64,000 nucleotides of DNA from NCBI GenBank assembly GCA_022925895.1, contig JAKSYS010000022.1:62001-126000 (forward strand), read 5' to 3'. Below are positions 1 to 10,957 of the stretch, piece after piece. The stretch's first letter is position 1, and every line of letters starts with the position of its first letter. The translations under genes were made by a program, and so were the position numbers. Source of the DNA: Fragilaria crotonensis. Its lineage: Eukaryota; Bacillariophyta; Fragilariophyceae; Fragilariales; Fragilariaceae. Below the pieces are notes generated by a model. It worked only from the letters and a program-made list of their open reading frames with translations, was not told the origin of the DNA and ran no database searches.

Positions 1-300
1 ATATCAACTTTGCCTCGTGGCCTCGGGCCGATTTGTGATTGCCGCGAGCTAAGTTGGCGCGCACGTCCGCGAGGCGGTCAGAATCCGAGATCTCGCGAAG
101 CGGGAACTCGGCCCCTTCGGAGATGCGCTCCTGAAAACGCGGCCAGAGGGGGTGGGCGGACAGGAGCGGGGCGAGAAGTTCGGTAGTGTCTTTGTCGATT
201 CGAGTTCGTTCGGATTGTGAGCAATTCGTATCTTGTGTTGTGTTGTGTCGTGGTGTTCGTCTGACTGTGTCTCGTGTTCGTCTGTCTGATGGCGACTGCC
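1..300 (-). pseudogene. Reverse-transcriptase remnant of a DIRS-like retroelement (fossil)
   Basis: The minus strand reads open from about 290 to the window edge. It shows the pattern ELLAPLLSAHPLWPRF (about 130-178) followed by LARGNHKSA (about 25-50). I recall this pair of motifs from the N-terminal part of DIRS-type reverse transcriptases of diatoms, just ahead of the polymerase fingers, but could not check it. No catalytic motif lies inside the window because the sequence runs off the left edge. The fragment ends where LINE-1 begins. It is treated as an old broken element; age cannot be judged from one end. Confidence 0.4.
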
Positions 301-322
301 CGTCCTTTCCCGATCTTCGGAC

Positions 323-3300
323 ATGCCAGGTGAACCAGCTTGGTCACTCGAATTATCAAAGGCCCGACGGAAAGCACAGTACCTTCGGAAAGCCTTATCC
401 ATGTTTCGCATTGCTCTCGACAATACAAAGGTTCTTCAGGAATTTTCCCAAGCATTTCCTGAAGCCGAAGTTCCAAGTACACAAGGTCACTGCTCCCGTC
501 TTCTCCGTTCCGCAACTTTGGAAATCCGATCTCTGGTTAAACAAAGCTACGTCACACGTAGAACCGAACGGCGTCAACGTATTAAAGCTCTGGAAACATC
601 CCGTTGTAACTCGGATAAAGAGACGGCTCAGCGCTTGCGCAGACTCCAGAAGGCTGAAGACATCACAGCCGTCACTCATAAACTCCGTCATGTACGAGGA
701 AAGTATTCTCGTTCAGGAGGGGTTCGGTTGGAAATCCCTCTAAACACAGGAGATGACCCAAAAACATGTACGCAATGGCAACAAATCGACGTTCCTACGG
801 AAATCGTTCGGCTCCTTCAAGAACGGAATCGACTTCATTTTGGCCAGGCACATGGGACACCCTTTACAGTTCCACCGCTGGCAGATCTATTAGGGTATAC
901 GGGCATTAGTGAAACTCAGAACAAAATCTTGCAGGGCACCCTTGACGCTTCGGAGCTTGACGAGCACGTCCAACTACTCATTCGCCACCTTCGAGCTACT
1001 CACACGATGTTGGCAGATACCACGCGCCCTACAATTGAAGATGACGATTTTTGTGCCAAACTTCGGCTGTGGTCAGAATCTACCACAACGTCCCCGTCTG
1101 GCATGCATCTAGGGCATTACAAGTCCCTTATCGCAAGGCATTCCTTCTCTTCCAACCTAGCTGATGAGGAGTTGGCGCCAGAGCTTAAAGAACGCAAAGA
1201 CGAGCTGGACTATAGACAGCAAGCTATTCGTCAACTGCGCTTGCAACTCCTGAACTACGCATTGGAGCGAGGCTACTCGTTTCTGCGGTGGCAAAAAGTG
1301 GTCAACACCATGTTGTTCAAAGACACAGATAACGTGAGATTGCATCGCACGCGCGTCATTCACATTTACGAAGCAGATTTTAATTTGTTCCTCGGTATCA
1401 AGTGGCGGGAAGCAATGCATCAAGCAGAAGATTTGCAACTTTTGAATGACGGACAATTCGGGTCCCGACCTTACCGAAACGCAACGGAACCGGTGTTTAT
1501 CGAAGAACTTCAATTGGAAATCTCTAGAGCCACCCGTAAACCCTTGATTCTCACGAACTACGACGCTACAGCATGCTACGATCGTATTATTCCCAATTTA
1601 GGGATGACCGTCAGTCAGAAATATGGTGTTCCAGCTCTAGTCACGGCTAGCAACGCTTCGACATTGGAAAAGGCCGACTTTTACGTACGCACAGAACTGG
1701 GTATCTCTCCCACTGGCTATCATCACGAACCCGAGTTTCCGGTGTATGGCACAGGACAAGGCAGCGCAAATTCTCCCGCGATTTGGTGTTTCTTATCTAG
1801 CACTCTCTTTGATTGCTATGACACTCGAGCACATCATGCGGAATATTGGGATACGAAGGGCGGCGTCAATGTCCAGCTTGGACTCATTGGTTTCGTCGAC
1901 GATTGCAATGGCCAAACCAATTCGTTCGAACACGATGGTTCTCGCGCCACAGTGGAAAAACTCATTTATCAAGCACAGGATAATGCGCAGCAGTGGACCG
2001 ATTTACTCCATGCCAGCGGAGGAGCTCTAGAATTAACTAAGTGTTCAAGTCAGATTCTCCAATGGCAGTTTTCTATGACTGGAGCTCCGGTATTGATACC
2101 GTCACATACATCGGATGGCGTTACTATCAAGGTCTGGGAGTCCCAAACCAATTCGGAAAAAAACCTAAAGTTACTTCCCGCTTACACCGCACATAAGACA
2201 CTCGGGCATTACAAGGACCCAGCGGGCACTCAACGAGAACAATACAGACAGTTGAAGCGGAAGAGCGACTCTATTACCGCCTTCTTGTGGGAAACTCCTC
2301 TCAGTCGATTGGAAGCTTGGACATTCTACTTCGCCTGCTATTTACCAGCGGTGAGTTACCCCCTTGCGAGTTCTTCGCTCACTCCGCAATGTCTAGATCG
2401 CATCCAGCGGAAAGCCATGTCAATCATTGTCCCTAGATGTGGCTTCAATCGCAATACAAAGAAAGCTATCCTTTATGGACCATTAGCGCTCGGAGGCGCC
2501 AATTTCCGTTCCTTAGTGTCTCAACAAGGCATTTCCCAAGTAATGATGTTCATCCGTCAGTGGCGACGAAACTCCCTTGCAGGAAAATTGCTTCGTATTG
2601 CGGTGTCTTGGTTCCAGTCCCAAGTTGGGGTCTCATTCTCCATTCTCGAAAGTGTTCATCATCCATTACCACACTTAGAATCCAAGTGGCTCCGTTCCCT
2701 GCGAATGTTCCTGGCTTCCATAGACGCGAAGCTCCGCCTCGATACCCCATATTTACCCGAGCTTCAACGTTTACACGATGTGTGTATCATGGACGCAATC
2801 CTTTCTTCCGGGAAGTTTAATCCTACCGAGATTTGCAAGTTGAATTATTGCCGTCTGTATCTGAACGCTGTCACTATCTCAGACCTGACTCTTATGAATG
2901 GTCGACAGTTAGATCACAGTAAGTTATTGGGTAACCACTCCTGCCTCAGTAGCTTTACCCAGGGCACTGCCATCCATCAAGAAAGGCCTTCAGAGCGAAC
3001 GTGGACACTATGGAAAAAGGCGAACCAGATTTGGAGCACACCTGAGGGAACGCTTTATCAACCTCTGGGAGACTGGGTCTTACCAATTCACCAACTTAGG
3101 CAGCGACACGCCGCCTATTGGTGGACGGGTCGGTTATGGGTCAGGATACAAGATCGGTACACCAAGTGCACCATGGTATCGGATCGACACTTTCGCGAAA
3201 CAGCTACTTCATGTAGTTGGGATGCCCTTCCGCGCCTGGCCGTTCCTATGTTTGCCATCCTATGTTCGCCGGGATGTTGGAAAATTGCCCACCAGAGTCA

Positions 3301-4996
3301 CATCCTTGAGCTTAATCGCCCACCGATCGCCGGAACGTTTTCACAGTATATAGCATCTCTTTCCGACTGGGAGTCCGAACTCTTGACTCACCTTGATATG
3401 AGTAATGACCCTTTTTCCGTCGCCGTTGCTCTTGAACATGGCGTTCGAGCCGTCAGTGACGGCTCCGACTGGCACCAAATCCAAGGTGCTTTCGGCTGGA
3501 CGATTAGTACGGACCGCGGTGACCGTTGCGCACGGGGTATGGGCCCTGCCAGTAGTCCCTCTCCACACGCATACAGATCAGAAAGTTATGGCCTCCTCTC
3601 CCTTTTGTGTTTCCTCCGCCGACTGGCAGAGTTTACCGGGAAACATGACCAATGGTTCGGTATCGTGGCGACTGATAGCCAGAGTCTCATTGACACAATT
3701 CTCCAGCGTCGAGGACAACGCCTTCCTGGCCATGACGTCTTCAACGTGGCCGACACACCCGTTTGCAGTTTCCCACTTGAACCCACCCTTCCGGAGTGGG
3801 ATGTCATCCGAGGCATTCAGGTCCTTCTCCAAGAAATGCCGCTGTTGACCCTTCGACATGTTAAAGGTCACCAAGATCGGGCGACCCCGTATCAGCAACT
3901 CCCATTGCTCGCACAATTAAATGTCGAGGCCGATGCGCAAGCAACACGATATCAACGAGAACTGGGTACCTTCAAACCGGTTGTTCTCCTGACTGAATGG
4001 GCCGGAGTGCATTTGGAGTTTCCTACGGGAACAGTCACGGCGCATTATGAAACGGCTCTGAGGTACCAAGCGACAGCGCCGGCGTTAAAAGCCCACATGC
4101 AAGAGCGGTATTCGTGGTCTCAACAGACAATGGCGGCAATCAACTGGCAAGCGCATGGTAAAGCAATGCGTCGATCCCTCGATCACCGCACGTTCCTTGT
4201 CAAACTGGTCCATGGCATTCTTCCTACGAATCAACGACTTCATCGGTCGGACCATCGAAGGAATAAATGTCCAAGCTGCCACACCGTCGGAGAAAGCTGG
4301 CAGCATATCTTATGCTGTCCGTCGGTTGCACACGCTTCTTGGCGTACGTCCATGACGGCACAGCTCGCCTCCAAGTGCGCAACCCTGGGAACGATGCCAC
4401 GCCTTCACGACATGTTACTTCAAGCTCTTCGTGATTGGTGCATACACGACCCGCATGCTGTCAACGCTTACCAGGTACAACCCTCCCCCAATGATTCTCC
4501 CGCTATCCGGCGTGTTATCTTTCAACAAAATGCCATCGGATGGGACCACATATTTTTGGGTCGCTTCAGTAGCGAATGGGCATCAGTGCAAGATGCGTAT
4601 TATGCTCTTAAGGCACACTCGACTGAAACCAAGCGGCAAACAGGCCAAACCTGGCAAACGGCGATCATTAGTTGCATATGGCAACAATTGTTCTTACTTT
4701 GGACCATCCGTAATCAAGCCCTACATGGTGCCGATTCTCGCTTACAAGCACAGGCAGCCAGACGAGAGGTTGAACGCCAGCTGACGGATCTGTACGATCT
4801 TCGTAATCACATGGAACCCAGTGTTCAACGTTTGCTGCATTGCGATCTTACGGAACATTTTTCAAAAACAGTGGCATACAATAAAAACTGGCTGTCTATC
4901 TACGGTCCCCTTGTCAAGCAAAGCATCAAGCGAGCAAAAGCTAAGGCCATCCAAGGAGTTAAAGCCATCACACACTACTTCGGTACCAAAAGGTAA
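323..4996 (+). CDS. LINE ORF2 fragment: reverse transcriptase, RNase H, zinc knuckle
   Basis: This is an uninterrupted frame of 1,557 codons. The ATG at 323 is only the first methionine after the truncation, not the original start. Reverse transcriptase motifs appear in order: YDATACYDRI near residue 415 (first aspartates), GTGQGSANSP near 477, and FVDD near 525, a YVDD-box variant with both aspartates kept. An RNase H domain follows from about residue 1040: SDGSD, SESYG, VATDSQS, HVKGHQD and NVEADAQA supply the expected D, E, D, D set. Near residue 1315 there is a zinc-knuckle pattern, C-x2-C-x8-H-x3-C (CPSCHTVGESWQHILC). The lack of any stop over 4.7 kb shows that this copy is young, although without its endonuclease it cannot be autonomous. 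Confidence 0.85.
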   Translation: MPGEPAWSLELSKARRKAQYLRKALSMFRIALDNTKVLQEFSQAFPEAEVPSTQGHCSRLLRSATLEIRSLVKQSYVTRRTERRQRIKALETSRCNSDKETAQRLRRLQKAEDITAVTHKLRHVRGKYSRSGGVRLEIPLNTGDDPKTCTQWQQIDVPTEIVRLLQERNRLHFGQAHGTPFTVPPLADLLGYTGISETQNKILQGTLDASELDEHVQLLIRHLRATHTMLADTTRPTIEDDDFCAKLRLWSESTTTSPSGMHLGHYKSLIARHSFSSNLADEELAPELKERKDELDYRQQAIRQLRLQLLNYALERGYSFLRWQKVVNTMLFKDTDNVRLHRTRVIHIYEADFNLFLGIKWREAMHQAEDLQLLNDGQFGSRPYRNATEPVFIEELQLEISRATRKPLILTNYDATACYDRIIPNLGMTVSQKYGVPALVTASNASTLEKADFYVRTELGISPTGYHHEPEFPVYGTGQGSANSPAIWCFLSSTLFDCYDTRAHHAEYWDTKGGVNVQLGLIGFVDDCNGQTNSFEHDGSRATVEKLIYQAQDNAQQWTDLLHASGGALELTKCSSQILQWQFSMTGAPVLIPSHTSDGVTIKVWESQTNSEKNLKLLPAYTAHKTLGHYKDPAGTQREQYRQLKRKSDSITAFLWETPLSRLEAWTFYFACYLPAVSYPLASSSLTPQCLDRIQRKAMSIIVPRCGFNRNTKKAILYGPLALGGANFRSLVSQQGISQVMMFIRQWRRNSLAGKLLRIAVSWFQSQVGVSFSILESVHHPLPHLESKWLRSLRMFLASIDAKLRLDTPYLPELQRLHDVCIMDAILSSGKFNPTEICKLNYCRLYLNAVTISDLTLMNGRQLDHSKLLGNHSCLSSFTQGTAIHQERPSERTWTLWKKANQIWSTPEGTLYQPLGDWVLPIHQLRQRHAAYWWTGRLWVRIQDRYTKCTMVSDRHFRETATSCSWDALPRLAVPMFAILCSPGCWKIAHQSHILELNRPPIAGTFSQYIASLSDWESELLTHLDMSNDPFSVAVALEHGVRAVSDGSDWHQIQGAFGWTISTDRGDRCARGMGPASSPSPHAYRSESYGLLSLLCFLRRLAEFTGKHDQWFGIVATDSQSLIDTILQRRGQRLPGHDVFNVADTPVCSFPLEPTLPEWDVIRGIQVLLQEMPLLTLRHVKGHQDRATPYQQLPLLAQLNVEADAQATRYQRELGTFKPVVLLTEWAGVHLEFPTGTVTAHYETALRYQATAPALKAHMQERYSWSQQTMAAINWQAHGKAMRRSLDHRTFLVKLVHGILPTNQRLHRSDHRRNKCPSCHTVGESWQHILCCPSVAHASWRTSMTAQLASKCATLGTMPRLHDMLLQALRDWCIHDPHAVNAYQVQPSPNDSPAIRRVIFQQNAIGWDHIFLGRFSSEWASVQDAYYALKAHSTETKRQTGQTWQTAIISCIWQQLFLLWTIRNQALHGADSRLQAQAARREVERQLTDLYDLRNHMEPSVQRLLHCDLTEHFSKTVAYNKNWLSIYGPLVKQSIKRAKAKAIQGVKAITHYFGTKR

Positions 4997-5030
4997 TTGG
5001 GAGTTCCGTCCAGTACAAGTCCGCTAGCCG

Positions 5031-5047
5031 CTACTGGCACACGGTAG
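5031..5047 (+). other. LINE 3'-UTR hairpin
   Basis: CTACTGGCACACGGTAG can fold into a six-pair stem with one G-T wobble and a short loop. The homologous position in LINE-3 (43420-43436) reads CTACCGTCACACGGTAG with a perfect 7-bp stem. The flanking text (GCTAGCCG before, TGTCTAGTCGTG after) is also conserved. In LINEs, 3'-terminal stem-loops are commonly the recognition site for the element's own reverse transcriptase; that role is inferred here. Confidence 0.6.
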
Positions 5048-5303
5048 TGTCTAGTCGTGCGGGTCGAGTGTTTATTTATCCGAACACAGCGATAGCACGT
5101 TAATTAGATATGGGTTTTTTTTTAAGTATTGTGATTAGATTATGTCGTGGGGTTTTAGAATCGGCAGTCGTGTTCCCGTGTTTTCATACGGGGAAAGACC
5201 GTAATTCGCACCGCGCGACTCGATTCGCGACAAACCGCGACTGAGTACGAATACACATCTCGGCGCTCACATTATGTTGGTTTTGCGCTCGTGACAGTAC
5301 TGT

Positions 5304-6173
5304 ATGCTACGTGCCAGTATCATTACAGTAACAAGGACGACGAAGATGACAATGATGACGCGCAAAGAAAATCAAGCCAACCGGAGATCCAAGACAAAGC
5401 AACACATGGAGACCCAGGAACCAGTAGCACCAAACGAGCAAACCGCATTAGATGATACGACAAACGAACAACCAGCAGCGAGCAGCAACACCAAAGAAAT
5501 TAACGCAAGCAAAAGAGCGAAACGGAACTCGAACACCAAGCGCAAAAGACACGAGGAACAAATCACACCACGGACATTGACACGTACAGCCAACAAACCC
5601 GCGCGATACAGAAATCACGAAGCCACGACATCAAGTTGAACACAACCCTCGAGGGCGAAATCACACAAACTGTACAAGATGATACAAAAATCACGAGAGA
5701 AATTGTTCTTCATCAAGTACACCATCGACACCACAAACACACCACGCTGGTAAGTAGTACAAGCCATGTTACAAGACGACCATTCAACAACCGCACGCAA
5801 CGAAGGAATGAACACGGTATGGTTCTACATCCGGGAACAATCGAACAGCAAGATACGACAACAAAGCAACTGTAGGTACTGGCCTAAGGTACACCAAGTA
5901 CGACCGAACGGCAGGCTTGGACAGATCACACCGATTCGACCAGGAAAAGTTGAGGCGATGCTCAAAGAACACCCGGACAAGTATCAAGTGTACACACAAA
6001 CCATTGACTTATGCGAGAACGCCCTGGTCGGACCATTTGATTTTGCCATCCCAAAACACTACCAACAGGAAGCAAACAGAATTGGATTTGAGGAATGGGG
6101 AGAGTTGAAGACAGCGGCACAGCAACACAACTTAGACGTAAGTATCATCAAAGAAACAATACCACTGCGATAA
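5304..6173 (+). CDS. Unrecognised protein gene with one probable intron
   Basis: I do not recognise the product. The first part (5304-5636) is a basic, Lys/Arg/Thr/Asn-rich low-complexity segment that ends at an in-frame TGA (5637-5639). Beyond that stop the same frame stays open to a good donor, GTAAGT, at 5750. An acceptor, CTGTAG, ends at 5875, giving a 126-bp intron. Joining these sites continues the frame into about 98 residues with balanced composition, including RPNGRLGQITPIRPGKVEAM, ending at 6173. That continuity supports the intron. The in-frame stop means that this is a pseudogene, or that the real start is a methionine after 5640 (for example near 5681), or that another intron removes the stop. 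Neighbours are LINE-1 upstream and a gene-poor stretch downstream. Confidence 0.4.
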
Positions 6174-7704
6174 CAAGATTACCTACTACTACACAAACAA
6201 TATTAGTGACAACAACACACACACAATAGAGTAAGCACTCACAGCAACACATCATACCACACAGTACTCAAATCCTGCACCTCTCCTACCACAGCGGCCA
6301 ACTTTTCAGCCCTTGGACAGGTCTCGCGGAAATAGGTGTGGCCAGGCTGAGTCCGAGAGAATTGTTGTGACGTTTGCTGCAGAATGAACGTACACCAACA
6401 ACGAACCGAATCCGACTGAAATCTGGAAAACGACACGGCAGCAGGCAATGACCCCATATCCAGTCCAGCCCCAGAAGTCCCCAAATGCCAACCGGTTGAA
6501 GAGCAGTAAGTCAGGTCACAAAGCAACTTTGTGGAGCGGGCCGATGGAACGGCTGCGGTGAGTTTTTGCACCCGGCGTGGAACAGAGGAAAGTTGCGACA
6601 AAGGACATCATAGGCGCGAACAGAATGCGAAAACGGAGCGGAACCTATTTTCAATGTCAAGGAGCCATGCCTGAAAGATCCAGAAACAGGCCACCAATGA
6701 CAACGAGAAGAGGGGCCGTAATGTGAGACAATATGCAAGATAACTGTCCGTCACCCGTGGATCGAGGACGTAGCCACACAGGGACAGATCATTCACAACT
6801 TCACAACAATCATCCGGACACGATACGAACGGAACGACCATGCCAGACAATCTACGACGGACCTACCTTCTGGGGGATGACCACTCATTGTATGTGTCTC
6901 ACATTTGCGATTCCAAAACTTTAGGTTGGAGATTATTTTAATTGATTTGTTTGATGGCACTGTCATCCATGTTGTTGCTCATAAGGATTTTTCCGACAGA
7001 AGCGTTAATTCGGAAAGGAAGTAGGATTGTGAACGCAGTTGCACCACAGTAAAACCCCGAGTCCCGTTTGTACGGTACACGCTCGTAATATGCTACCGTG
7101 CGTCCCGATTCTGCACGCTTGCGTCGGTATTAAATCATGACTTAGCATGGATTGCAGGACTGTCGAGCAATGAAACAGTCATCGAAACTAGTGTAATCTG
7201 GCACAATCTGACGATTAACTTTGAGAGGGAAACTACTTGGATACGGCTTAGATAGGCACCAACCATTCACGGGCATGGACAGATGTTATGATGATTCTAT
7301 CAGATAGATCAACTATGTTGCAGAAATTTGCGTGCATCCCAATAATGAAAACATTCAGGAAGAAGAAGTAGTTCGTTAAAGTAATGGTATTCTAATTATT
7401 GGAGGTACAACAACAAGATTAGTACATCGTCTTCATGAGTCCAAGAACATGATGTGCTCTACTGAAATACGGAGTAGACTACTTGGAGTACTTCTACTCC
7501 ACAGTACTCCGAGTACAAAGGAGTTCAAGTCTACAAACTGCGACAGTACTCAAGTGTCATCAAGTACTACTGTTGCAAAATAGTACGGTGTTTCTTGAGA
7601 CGTGTAACCTTTTCCTTGACACTATTATATCAGAAGTCTCAACCGCTGCAAAACGGATACTTGATAATGGTCAAAAATAAGTTTCTAAAAGCGCTTAAAG
7701 GTGT
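6174..7704. other. Stretch with no supported gene
   Basis: Only short open frames occur on both strands, none longer than about 120 codons and none with a motif I recognise. Some may be decayed exons of the preceding gene. A cluster of repeated GAGTAC/AGTACT words lies at about 7460-7575. I see no RNA gene. Confidence 0.5.
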
Positions 7705-7709
7705 CTGAG

Positions 7710-7840
7710 TGAATGGATCCTATCATGAGATCAGGTTATTCAGACATGCCGACAGGCTTACAGGACATGCCAGTGACCGATGGACATAAGGGTCACAGTC
7801 AGGTGGTCTTGGAATGCCTGGCTAGGATGACCGATGGGAT
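7710..7840 (+). repeat. Solo Copia LTR, left part (fossil)
   Basis: The sequence begins TGAATGGATCCTATCATGAG, matching the start of the Copia-2 LTR (TGAATGAATTCTATCATGAG) and of the Copia-1 LTR. It is preceded by CTGAG (7705-7709). Its right part lies at 31496-31669, on the far side of LINE-2. Total length is about 290 bp, against 253-254 bp for the other LTRs, and divergence from them is clear. No internal Copia sequence adjoins it, so this is a solo LTR left by recombination and older than LINE-2. Confidence 0.75.
7827..7840 (+). repeat. Target-site duplication of LINE-2, left copy
   Basis: ATGACCGATGGGAT is present here and again at 31496-31509, exactly flanking LINE-2. Both copies lie in the solo LTR, which shows that LINE-2 inserted into that LTR. 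Confidence 0.9.
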
Positions 7841-7937
7841 ACACAACAATTTTCTAGTTTAGTTTTTGCAAATACGTTCTGTCCGCCGACCGTAATTGCG
7901 TACACCAAATAGGAAGTTGTCACGTACCAACGTCACC

Positions 7938-10900
7938 ATGACCATGACCGCTCATGCGGCGATACCGGCACCACCGGATCCAGTGGCTTACCATGATCCT
8001 CACCATCCGACGTATGGCTTCCATACATCGGAGTGGCACAAGATGCCTCGTCCAGAAGGCGACGATTGGTTTCCGTCTGAAGAACGCTATCGCAGAGAGG
8101 CGAATGCGCATGCGTACCGTCAACATGGATCTCCTCAGAACTGGTTCCGTTACTTAACTCTTGGGTTCTTCGTTTACGATGATTGCTCTAAGTTTGATGC
8201 CTTGTGGAAGAAATATAGCTCCGATCCAATCATCTGTCACCGGATGGTATGGTACAATTTCATGCACCATGTCGATAGAAAATTCGAGATTTCGAACACT
8301 CTATCGGCTTGGGCAACAGATGTATCGCAGCCCTATCTCCAACGCCACGCACCTCAGTTTTTATCTCTGAATACTCTGGAGAGCACTTGGAGTGACTACA
8401 TTCGCGGCGACCATGACGTCATGGATATTGACGTGACCAATTGGACGACAGTAGGATCCAGGAAGAAGGGCGCTAGAAGTGTGTCACCTCCACCAGTCAG
8501 GAATGAGGATGTCTCGAACCAGAATAGGAACATCACCCACCCAGCTGAGAAGTCCGATGATGCTACCAACACTTTGAAGAGTCTCGGTGGCAAGTCAGAT
8601 ATATCTACTGTACCCAAAGACAATCACACCGGTACCTCGACACAGACCATTGCTTCTGAGACATCTTCCACCATTGGTAAACAGTCCGCTCTTCAACCCA
8701 CTCTCAATGTTCCAACCAACAATGGTACCTACCGTCTCACGTTTTGTTGGAATCCCAAAGGCAATTTCAATGACTACAACGAGACATCTCCTCTATGGCT
8801 TAAGGACGTGCACTCCATGATGAGCGATCTGTTCTCGGATGATACATGCAGGCTCTTCCGATGGGAAAGCACTGATCTGCAGACCTCATCGGTAATGTCT
8901 GACTTGTCACCAGGCGAGTTAAGGGAATTCATTTCCCCAAAAATTACGTTTCTTACATCCACATCACAAGTTATCTTTGGAGCAAGAGTCTGTTTTGCGT
9001 CATCCTTCCCTAATCAGTGGAAAAACAACGAACGCACTCTTCAACTCATGAAGGATTACCAGGTCCAGGTCAGCATCTCCAACTCATCGACAAACAGCGG
9101 CAAGATTGTCACTGCAGGCTATATTCTTTTCAAAGCAGCAAGGACAACCCACCGCAACAGATTTCTTCAGAGTCTACGTCAACGACTTCCAAAGGCAACT
9201 CCCTTCTTTGATATTCTCCTTTTCCATCGCACACCAATGGAGCAGAAAATCAATCATCTGGTTGTTCAGTGTGGCGAAAATCATGTCTCACCATTGTCGC
9301 AAGCATTATCTGCTCTTTTGACCGGATGTAACTCGCCGCTCTATCTCTCTCGACTAGCACTTGCCAATTTACAACCCTCCCAAATTAGCAGGTATTTCGA
9401 GATGCAGGATATCTATTCCAAGTCTCTTAAGTCATTCCCGCTCTTCCCCACCTTAAGCAATCTCGATCGAATCAGAAACGAATTCTTTGAAGATGGTACG
9501 GTGATGGAACGATCAACTCGCGATTGGGCAAGTACCATCTTCAGCGATAAGACTGATGCGGGTGCGCGATGTGAGGTAGTGAATGGTGGATTTGATCAAA
9601 AGGCTTACATATTGGTTCCCCCGCCACATGCATCCATTGTTCAAGAGCAACTTCGTCAATATCGCCTTCGAATCAACCCGATTGGGCGCAGGGAAGCAGG
9701 TTCCGCGACAGCCTACCCGGACTTCCGACGGTTATTCATATCGACCACTCTACCCAACACAACCTTGATCGACTGGCCTCCATGTCGGCTATGGACTATT
9801 GGAAAAGTGCACCTCCCTCGGTTAGGGGTACCGCATCCGACGAGTCATCTGCAACGCGAACGCAGCATATTCAGTTTGAAAATGGTTTGAGCAACCCGAG
9901 GAATCCCCCTTCAGCCACACGAGGATCAGCGACGGCGGACCATCATCAAGCTGGCGATTCTCGCCGGTTGTCTCGACGACATGGACGATCTGATGCGACC
10001 TCTCTGAGCCACCACAGTGGAAAGTCGAAAGGAGGTCATAACAGTTCTACGATGCCACCATCAGGGGGAACGTCCCATACAGCCCCAGACTCAGATGTCG
10101 ACGACGTCACGGCCGGGACCCAATCCGCAACTCAATCCCTCATCACGCCATCGATGTTGTCATCAGTAACTTCCAAACGTCTTCAGGAGCTGGAGGCCAC
10201 GTTTCGTCAACAACAGCAAGACTCCATTGACAATGCCAAAGCTAACGAGCAAACAGCTCACAAGCTTCAACACATCGAGACTAAACTCGGTCGAATTGAT
10301 GACATGGACGCTCTTCTCCACCAAACCATTGCGAATCTCCACGACAACAGCGTGAAACAAGTTTTAACAATGGAACGGCAACAGGATTCTCATGTGCAAA
10401 TTGTGGAATTAAATCTTCGAATGTCACGTTTAACTGACGTTATCGACAGGATGGCGTCTCGCATCGAAGTATTATCGACAGCCCTTTTCTCGGACCCATC
10501 AGTCAACAGTACACCAAACGCACCACGTGATCGAGACAGTCCGACTCTGGATCACACTCGACGACGTTCCTTAGACGAAATGAAAGCTTCGACACCTAAT
10601 CCTGTGGACAGGCATGTCGGTCCGGTAACTGCTAAGTTAGGGGAGACTCACGGACAACAATCCGACCAGGACCAGGTGGATGAAACTCAATTCACTCACC
10701 CATCGGCGATGTCCCCGTCAAAGAAGAAGTCCAAGCCCCTGTATACTGCACTCGAAGACATGTCTTTGGGCTCGGTGGAAACGCATCAAGAGGATCTAGA
10801 CTCCGGAAATGTTCCTTCATCTGGATGCTCGAAAGAATCAAAGTCCGATGAACTCCTGCTCGACGACGAATCTCTAGATGACCTATCATCCAAAATGCCC

Positions 10901-10957
10901 GATCTGGACACTCAATACACTAATCACCGTGATCCAGAGGGAGGCGCAAGTGAATGA
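7938..10957 (+). CDS. LINE-2 ORF1 (nucleic-acid-binding/scaffold protein), one frame change
   Basis: The start is taken as the ATG at 7938, in ACCATGACC, because LINE-3 has the same context at 34311. The N-terminal region (to about residue 150) is conserved with LINE-3, for example EERYRREANAHAYRQ against EERARREANAYAYRQ. A Ser/Thr-rich linker follows, then a conserved core around 8700-9700 (DLSPGELREFISPKITF). The frame then changes between about 9680 and 9780. The remaining 9782-10957 part is Ser/Asp-rich with a predicted coiled-coil near 10165-10480 (EATFRQQQQDSIDNAKANE and following). By analogy with LINE ORF1 proteins it should bind element RNA; no zinc knuckle is visible. The stop TGA at 10955 overlaps the ORF2 start. 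Confidence 0.7.

Larger units (their letters stand above)
300..5124 (+). mobile_element. LINE-1: 5'-truncated non-LTR retrotransposon
   Basis: This copy contains only the second half of the LINE. Homology to LINE-3 begins near 300-330, just after the position of the endonuclease domain, and runs to the shared 3' untranslated region. ORF1 and the endonuclease are missing, as expected from incomplete target-primed reverse transcription. The 3' end has the family hairpin (5031-5047), the conserved stretch after it, and a run of nine T (5116-5124). I could not find a target-site duplication: 7-base matches near the left edge are too short to trust. Subfamily is the same as LINE-3 and distinct from LINE-2. 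Confidence 0.8.

Noticed and set aside
186-743. 185-codon plus-strand frame overlapping the LINE-1 start
   Set aside because: It overlaps the RT/RNase H frame, has no motif, and runs across the junction between two elements. It is a chance frame.
180-5140. Target-site duplication for LINE-1 based on ATTGTGA near 213 and 5129
   Set aside because: Only seven bases match, and the left position lies well outside the homology to LINE-3. It is too weak to claim.
7896-7937. TTG start for LINE ORF1 fourteen codons upstream
   Set aside because: TTG is not a usual eukaryotic start. ACCATGACC at 7938 is conserved with LINE-3 at 34311 and is preferred.
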